From NCBI GenBank assembly GCA_015061765.1, contig SUVZ01000226.1, positions 1-6,360 on the forward strand: a stretch of 6,360 nucleotides of DNA, read 5' to 3'. The translations under genes and the position numbers were made by a program. Below are positions 1-3,963 of the stretch, piece by piece (the stretch's first letter is position 1; every line of letters begins with the position of its first letter). Under the pieces are notes generated by a model, which ran no database searches, was not told where the DNA came from, and saw only the letters and a list, made by a program, of their open reading frames with translations. Source of the stretch: Lentisphaerota bacterium. GTDB lineage: Bacteria; Verrucomicrobiota; Kiritimatiellia; RFP12; UBA1067.

Positions 1-366
1 TCTCTTTACGTTCGTCGGGCGCCGCACCAGTTCAATCCATTGCGGAAGGCTCTTCCGCCGCCGCGCATCCGTGGCGACATAAACTTTCGATGGATTGACA
101 AGCGCAAGGTTGTGCATCGCAAGAACGCTCACGCCATAGACGATTGCCTCTTTGCCGACAAGCGCAACCGCTTCGGCATACTGGTCGTATTCGCTTGGGG
201 TATACTGACTCAAGCGATAGACGCCACGACCGACATTCTCCAATCGACCGCTTTTGACCCATCGTGGCAGTTCAACGCTGGGATTGCAAATCCCACGTGC
301 ATCGTCCGTTGTGACAATACCATAATTGTCCAACCCGATTTCGTTTATCGCTTCCCAATGTTTCAT
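1..366 (-). CDS. abiEi: AbiEi antitoxin / transcriptional repressor of a type IV toxin-antitoxin system, 3' end outside the window
   Basis: The minus strand is open from ATG at 366-364 to the window edge, giving 122 residues with no stop. The protein starts MKHWEAINEIGLDNYGIVTT and continues through SVELPRWVKSGRLENVGRG and VYRLSQYTPSEYDQYAEAVA. I recognise this as the N-terminal winged-helix region (about residues 1-50) and the start of the following domain of AbiEi proteins, which are usually near 200 residues, so roughly 60% is present. AbiEi is known to repress its own operon and to counter AbiEii, a nucleotidyltransferase toxin, in abortive phage infection. The toxin gene would be expected left of position 1 and cannot be seen. 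The start is well fixed: an in-frame TGA lies two codons upstream (372-370) and the next Met is at residue 85. No Shine-Dalgarno is present; see the promoter entry. Its GC content is visibly lower than that of the propeller genes, which fits horizontal acquisition. Confidence 0.88.
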   Translation of the reverse strand, partial: MKHWEAINEIGLDNYGIVTTDDARGICNPSVELPRWVKSGRLENVGRGVYRLSQYTPSEYDQYAEAVALVGKEAIVYGVSVLAMHNLALVNPSKVYVATDARRRKSLPQWIELVRRPTNVKR

Positions 367-374
367 TGGTCAAT

Positions 375-404
375 ATGATAACATAATTGTATGCAAATTG
401 TCAA
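375..404 (-). promoter_or_regulatory. Predicted sigma-70 promoter of abiEi, apparently leaderless
   Basis: On the minus strand a perfect TTGACA (404-399) is followed after 18 bases by TATCAT (380-375), which matches 5 of 6 bases of the -10 consensus. Transcription would begin near 368, one or two bases before the abiEi ATG at 366. This would leave no room for a ribosome binding site, and none is seen. I infer a leaderless mRNA. The whole promoter sits inside one arm and the spacer of the adjacent palindrome, so a repressor bound there would block it. Confidence 0.6.
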
Positions 405-447
405 CGACCTTTCTATAGATTGTCAATTTGCATACATTATCGTTATC
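377..447. promoter_or_regulatory. 71-bp imperfect palindrome, candidate AbiEi operator
   Basis: The arms are symmetric about position 412. GTATGCAAATTG (389-400) is exactly mirrored by CAATTTGCATAC (424-435), and GATAAC (377-382) by GTTATC (442-447). A further three pairs extend inward (402-404 with 420-422). The stretch between these blocks (383-388 and 436-441) is mostly unpaired. Known AbiEi proteins bind two inverted repeats in their own promoter and repress the operon. The position here, covering the -35 and -10 of abiEi, fits that model. Binding by this protein is an inference. Confidence 0.6.
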
Positions 448-488
448 AAATCGCCATTTCTTTCTCCGTCGCCAGTTGTCAAAGATCA

Positions 489-506
489 TTGCGCCTCACG
501 GCGCAA
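489..506. repeat. Short GC-rich hairpin
   Basis: TTGCGCC (489-495) and GGCGCAA (500-506) form a perfect 7-bp stem around a 4-base loop. No T-tract follows on either strand, so it is a poor candidate for an intrinsic terminator. It lies between the ATPase remnant and the abiEi promoter. Apart from this hairpin I see no gene or signal in about 448-546. Confidence 0.35.
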
Positions 507-546
507 AAGCTGTTCACTCTTCCTTCAGTGCCGCCTCCTTTCTTTC

Positions 547-581
547 GCCGCAAGAATTGTTCCGCACAGGATTCTCGCGGC
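547..581 (-). repeat. Strong 11-bp hairpin just after the ATPase remnant's stop codon
   Basis: Read on the minus strand, GCCGCGAGAAT (581-571) pairs with ATTCTTGCGGC (557-547) around a 13-base loop. In minus-strand RNA all 11 positions pair, one as G-U; in plus-strand RNA that position is an A-C mismatch, so the structure suits the minus transcript. It begins 4 bases after the stop at 588-586. It could end transcription of the former ATPase gene, although no U-tract follows. Alternatively it is a REP-like dispersed repeat, because one arm plus the loop recurs at 812-834 with 21 of 23 bases identical. Confidence 0.45.
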
Positions 582-585
582 TTGA

Positions 586-741
586 TCACATTTCCATAAG
601 GAAATCCGGAAGATATTCATGCCGGATTCCGTTTGACGAGAAATCGACGCGATCAAGCGAAAGAACCATCTTTGGATACTGGTCCGGTACCGACATAAGA
701 GCGGAAAACATATAATCGAATGGCAACGGCACTTGTCTGTT
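586..741 (-). pseudogene. C-terminal remnant of a DUF4143-type ATPase (AAA_14 family)
   Basis: The frame is open from just after a TAA (744-742) to TGA at 588-586; the longest ATG-started version is 41 residues from 711. The tail contains SVPDQYPKMVLSLDRVDFSS and then NGIRHEYLPDFLMEM. From memory this matches the C-terminal end of the widespread DUF4143 ATPases, which close with a motif like D-N-Y-P-K-Y-V-L-T-M-D followed by G-I-x-H and D-F-L-L. Those proteins are around 400 residues, so only about the last tenth remains. Resemblance seems to start near codon 705-703, at the edge of a palindromic element (706-759). There is no ATP-binding motif and no ribosome binding site. I read it as a decayed gene. 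The alternative is a chance resemblance in a small ORF; the multi-part motif argues against this. Confidence 0.5.
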
Positions 742-759
742 TTATTCGATTATATGTTT
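706..759. repeat. 54-bp palindromic element with perfect 16-bp inverted arms
   Basis: AAACATATAATCGAAT (706-721) is perfectly repeated in inverse orientation at 744-759, leaving a 22-base loop. Each arm contains TATAAT, so each could supply a -10 box (711-716 on plus, 754-749 on minus), but I find no convincing -35 at the right distance for either. The arms are AT-rich and no long T-run follows, so a terminator is unlikely. The left arm starts where recognisable ATPase sequence stops. It could be a miniature palindromic insertion, or the operator of a lost gene. Confidence 0.6.
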
Positions 760-783
760 AATATATCGGTTGGACGTGTCCCC

Positions 784-873
784 TCAATCATCAACAAACA
801 ACACCACCATTGCCGCGAGGATTGTTCCGCACAGTGTCTTCATCTTTTTTGCATTCACCTCAAGAAACCTCAT
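784..873 (-). pseudogene. 29-codon ORF resembling a signal peptide severed from its protein
   Basis: The frame opens at ATG 873-871, seven bases after the last base of the upstream gene's stop codon, and ends with TGA at 786-784. A likelier start is the second ATG (843-841), giving MKTLCGTILAAMVVLFVDD: a lysine-bearing start followed by a hydrophobic core, as in a Sec signal peptide. A GAGGTG lies 12 bases upstream of that ATG, somewhat far for a ribosome binding site. Nothing resembling a mature domain follows; the sequence runs into the 54-bp palindrome. I infer the 5' stub of a deleted secreted-protein gene of the same operon. A genuine small membrane peptide cannot be excluded. Positions 812-834 within it are shared with the hairpin at 547-569. 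Confidence 0.3.
812..834. repeat. Second copy of a 23-bp dispersed repeat (first copy 547-569)
   Basis: The 23 bases match 547-569 except at two positions (G for A at 817 and at 820), in direct orientation 265 bases apart. At the first site the sequence is one arm plus the loop of a hairpin; here the mirrored arm is missing. On the minus strand it codes L-C-G-T-I-L-A-A of the severed signal peptide. It may mark a duplication during decay of the region or a dispersed repeat family. Confidence 0.5.
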
Positions 874-879
874 TGCTTG

Positions 880-3800
880 TCAGAACTTGACGCCCCCCCA
901 ACTTGAGGGATTTACACGTACTTCACTCGGCAGGTCGCTGACAACCTGCGACTCCTGATCGAAAAGGTAGGCGCGGCGGACAGTTGTTGCGCCATCGGCA
1001 TCGCCGAAGAGAACGCCCACGTCGGCGCTGCGCGTCTCGCCCTGTGCAGGTTTGCCGTTTTCTCCGAGGAATTTCCAGGGGATGTCCGCCGTAAACTCGT
1101 AGCCGTCCTTCGTTTTCTCAACTTTCGCCCTGACCGGCACCGCCTCGATGCGATCCACGTATGCGGTTCCCGTCGGAGACGTGAACGAACGCCGTGCATC
1201 CGGCGCGACGGACGGATCGACAAAGACATACTTTATCGCAGCGACACCTCCCTTACCGTCCGGCGCGAAAAGAAGGCGGACATCTCCCTCCACCGGCGTC
1301 CGCCGCTTTGGACTGGCCTTCGGATCCGCCGCCCACCTCAGGTCGATGCAGTCTCCGCTCTTGAACATCACTTCCGGATCGCCGCCGCCATTCACCCACG
1401 GAGAGGCATCCTTGACACGAACCCAAAGGCGCAGCGGCCCTGGACCGCCGCTACTGCGACTTATGCCAAACGCCGCTTCCGCCACCTTGTCCTCCGGGAA
1501 GGAACGGATGACCGCATCCTGCCAGCCGCGTTGAAAGCCGAATCCACCGCAATCCATCACGACCGCTGGGCCCTGCTCCGACGGCGGCAAGAAGGTCTTT
1601 TCAGGCGGCGGCTTCGCAAGCGCAATCTTCCCGCCCGGAAGCCGGCGGACTCCGCCAAGTCCAGCAACGGCGCAGATCGAAAGAGAACTCTTGCCGACAA
1701 TCTGGAACGGCCTCCCTCCCGCGGATTCGCCGAGCCACCCTCGAAAGCACTCGTCGTTCAGACTGTAGCCGGATATGACGTCGCCGCGCCTCACTTCGCA
1801 CAGAGAATATTGCGACGGCGTGATCCGCTGGTCGCCAAAGAGCTCCGCGACCAACAGTCCGTCGGACGTGAAGAGATAGCGCGTCCCCTTGTTGCCGTTT
1901 AGCTGGAAGACATCTCCTGCCCAACCCTCGAATCCGCATGTGTGCCGAAGCTCGCCGGTCGAAGGGAGGGGAGAGTTGTGTCCGTTGGAGGGATATGGAT
2001 TCGGGTACGTCCAGAGAAGCCGTCCGTCGTCAACGGAAACCGCTGCAATGACGTTGTTGCCGCGATTCCTGTTCCGCCCGGCATTGATGACTACGGCCTT
2101 GCCGTCCGGCGTCATCGTCGCCGAATAGACGGAACCTCGCACTTCGTCCGGCAGCTCCAGCCGCCGCATCCTTGCGAAGTCGTAGCGAAGGTTGTCGTCG
2201 GGACTGAGGATTCCAAGTGCGTCGGTCTGCCAATCGCTGCCCGGCGACGGGATGCGCAGCACAATCTCCATTCCTGGTCCGATGCGCGCCGCCCACATCA
2301 TGGCGGCGCGCGGGCCTTCGCATTCCGCAGCCCTGCCGTTCTGCCAAAGCGCAACGCCTACGGCATTCGCCTTGCCGGAGGCGTTCGTCTTCACAAGGTC
2401 GCAGACGGCTACTCGCGGCACAAGACGGTCGCCGACGATTTCGCCGATGAACGGCCTGCTCCGATAGCCGCAGTCTGCGACAAGGAACGAACGGCCTCGC
2501 CATTCGCGGACGACCGAGGGCGCCGCGCGGTTGTGCTTGCCCGTGTTGTACGGAACATCCGGATGCTCTTCCGGACGGAAAAGAACAGCGTCGATTTCAG
2601 CGCCCGAAAGACCCGGCTTCAGCGCAAAGCGCATTCCGTCGTAGTATGCGAAGCGTCCTCTCGCGTCGACAGACCCGCCTCCGCCGTAATATGGTCCACC
2701 TACATAGTCGCGCACAAGCTCGCCGGTCTTCGCGTTCCATACACTGACGCGCTTCGGGCGGAAGTCGTGTTCGGCAACCCAAAGACGGTTCTGCGAGTCG
2801 ATGCAGAGCGAGACAGGCGTTCCCATCGCAAGCGGGTCGAACTTGCCCTCGTGCCGTCCGCCGGGACGGCCGATGGTGCGCAAATGCGTTCCGTCCGGCG
2901 CGAAGACCTCCACGCAGCAGCGTCCAGCCGCGACATCCGAGACATAGAAATTGCACTCGGCGTCGATTGCAAGCCCGCGAGGAGCGAGCAGTTTTTTGAC
3001 AGGATTAACAAGATTTACAGGATTGCTATCGACCTTGACAACCCCCTTCTCGCACACCGCCCATATCGCCCCGTCCGGGGTGCGGGCGAGCTGCCCCGCA
3101 CCGGGAAGCGCAATCTCGCGCGTGAACTCTGCGGTCTTACGCGAGAAGCAGACGATGCGTCCGCCCTTGTCGGCGAGCGAGACGACAATCTCGTCCGGCG
3201 TGAGAGTCATGCCGCGGATGCCAGAGAAGTCGCTTTGCTTCTCCTGAACAAAGGCGCTCGACCGCTGCTGGTGGATGTCCGCGCCGCCCCGCTTTTTCGC
3301 CACGGCATCGGGATTCGGAACAAAGCCGTAAGTATTCAGGTCAAGCCGGATGACGCTTAATTTGTTGTTGCTCCATCCGCCCTCGCCGGCGATGAAAAGC
3401 GTATCTCCATCGCGGGCGAACGCGCTTGCCCCGGTGAGCGCAACCATAGAAGTTCCCCATATCTTGCGGCCCGTCGCGTCATCAACGCGGATTATCGCGC
3501 ATCCAGCTTCGGCCATCTGTGCGCCTACAAACACATCACCTCCAGAGGCGGCGACGCAAAGCGGCGGACAATGATCTGAAAGCCACCCTCCCGCGCCGGT
3601 GAAGTTGATGTTGTAGCGGTGCGACTGCGACATCGTGCGCCAAGGCGGATCGCCGGGCGAGTAGAACGACCCCGCATATCGGCTCTCGATCTTTCCGTGC
3701 GTAAGTCCGCGCCAGCGGTATTCGCCTGCCGCGCAAGGATTCCCCGCGTCGTCGTATCCGTCCCAGGTCTCGACGTTCTTTCCCTCCTCTCGCAGCGCAT

Positions 3801-3963
3801 CGGTGACGAGGTTGCGCACGCGCCGACCTTGCGCGTCCTCGACGACAATGGTGACATTCGCCGCCTCGGGGAGAGTGTATGATATTTCACTCGCGCAGAG
3901 CCGCAGAGCCGCAGAGAATGCAAGGACTATTATAGCCGGAAGTGGACGCATAATCTTCACCAT
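880..3963 (-). CDS. Secreted beta-propeller protein with FlgD-like Ig domain and C-terminal CBM9-like domain, function unknown
   Basis: This is a complete 1027-residue protein. A Sec signal peptide comes first (residues 1-25, core LPAIIVLAFSAALRL, likely cut after Ala24 or Ser25; no lipobox). Residues 26-95 look like a FlgD-type Ig fold: I-S-Y-T-L-P opening, then WDGYDDAG at 67-74 and GEYRWRG at 80-86. A long NHL/PQQ-like propeller covers about 110-790, with repeats such as GLAIDAECNFYVSD (near 330), LCIDSQNRLWVAEHD (near 383) and DDGRLLWTYPNPYP (near 645), then LFTSDGLLVAELFGD (near 697). About 800-1027 is CBM9-like, with GDCIDLRW, DGYEFTADIPWKFLG and ADVGVLFGDADG, ending EVRVNPSSWGGVKF. No catalytic site is recognised. 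A carbohydrate-binding or cell-surface role is inferred from family style. The start at 3963 is chosen because GAGGAA lies 5 bases upstream; an ATG at 3951, five bases past the upstream stop, is possible. It overlaps the upstream paralogue by 7 bases. Two short repeat tracts are read through in frame. Confidence 0.85.
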   Translation of the reverse strand: MVKIMRPLPAIIVLAFSAALRLCASEISYTLPEAANVTIVVEDAQGRRVRNLVTDALREEGKNVETWDGYDDAGNPCAAGEYRWRGLTHGKIESRYAGSFYSPGDPPWRTMSQSHRYNINFTGAGGWLSDHCPPLCVAASGGDVFVGAQMAEAGCAIIRVDDATGRKIWGTSMVALTGASAFARDGDTLFIAGEGGWSNNKLSVIRLDLNTYGFVPNPDAVAKKRGGADIHQQRSSAFVQEKQSDFSGIRGMTLTPDEIVVSLADKGGRIVCFSRKTAEFTREIALPGAGQLARTPDGAIWAVCEKGVVKVDSNPVNLVNPVKKLLAPRGLAIDAECNFYVSDVAAGRCCVEVFAPDGTHLRTIGRPGGRHEGKFDPLAMGTPVSLCIDSQNRLWVAEHDFRPKRVSVWNAKTGELVRDYVGGPYYGGGGSVDARGRFAYYDGMRFALKPGLSGAEIDAVLFRPEEHPDVPYNTGKHNRAAPSVVREWRGRSFLVADCGYRSRPFIGEIVGDRLVPRVAVCDLVKTNASGKANAVGVALWQNGRAAECEGPRAAMMWAARIGPGMEIVLRIPSPGSDWQTDALGILSPDDNLRYDFARMRRLELPDEVRGSVYSATMTPDGKAVVINAGRNRNRGNNVIAAVSVDDGRLLWTYPNPYPSNGHNSPLPSTGELRHTCGFEGWAGDVFQLNGNKGTRYLFTSDGLLVAELFGDQRITPSQYSLCEVRRGDVISGYSLNDECFRGWLGESAGGRPFQIVGKSSLSICAVAGLGGVRRLPGGKIALAKPPPEKTFLPPSEQGPAVVMDCGGFGFQRGWQDAVIRSFPEDKVAEAAFGISRSSGGPGPLRLWVRVKDASPWVNGGGDPEVMFKSGDCIDLRWAADPKASPKRRTPVEGDVRLLFAPDGKGGVAAIKYVFVDPSVAPDARRSFTSPTGTAYVDRIEAVPVRAKVEKTKDGYEFTADIPWKFLGENGKPAQGETRSADVGVLFGDADGATTVRRAYLFDQESQVVSDLPSEVRVNPSSWGGVKF
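2992..3024 (-). repeat. Three 9-bp tandem units coding N-P-V, in frame inside the propeller
   Basis: On the minus strand the units are AATCCTGTA, AATCTTGTT and AATCCTGTC, followed by six A. They code NPVNLVNPVKK (residues 314-324) between VVKVDS and LLAPRGLAID, in the loop between two propeller repeats. The same AATCCTGT-type tandem is, from memory, a recurring element between genes of many environmental bacteria. An in-frame insertion of about 33 bases is inferred; the flanking propeller pattern reads well without it. Confidence 0.65.
3894..3917 (-). repeat. Three 8-bp tandem units inside the signal-peptide coding region
   Basis: On the plus strand the units are CGCAGAGC, CGCAGAGC and CGCAGAGA. 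Read on the minus strand they code about residues 17-24 (S-A-A-L-R-L-C-A), the end of the hydrophobic core and the cleavage region. Because 8 is not a multiple of 3, any gain or loss of a single unit would shift the frame and abolish the protein, so the tract could act as an on/off switch by slippage. Similar CTCTGCGG-type tandems occur between genes in many bacteria (recalled, not checked). Confidence 0.6.

Noticed and set aside
40..378. Plus-strand ORF of 112 codons and a minus-strand ORF at 32-262
   Set aside because: Both overlap the AbiEi coding frame, which has clear family motifs and continues past the window edge.
489..506. Intrinsic terminator
   Set aside because: The hairpin has no T-tract on either strand.
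428..715. Plus-strand ORF of 95 codons in the intergenic region, with overlapping ones from 387 and 391
   Set aside because: No motif and no ribosome binding site; it overlaps palindromes and the minus-strand ATPase remnant.
893..899. Run of seven G on the coding strand near the end of the 1027-residue gene, possible frameshift
   Set aside because: The frame as read ends in S-W-G-G-V-K-F, similar to the paralogue's ending, so the run is probably correct.
1942..3360. Long plus-strand ORF of 472 codons opposite the 1027-residue gene
   Set aside because: It is antisense to a gene with clear domains. The translation is rich in Arg and Ala with no recognisable motif, as expected for a shadow of GC-rich coding DNA.
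3895..3900. Cys23 of the signal peptide as a lipoprotein attachment site
   Set aside because: The preceding residues are L-R-L rather than a lipobox such as L-A-G, so a standard signal peptide is more likely.
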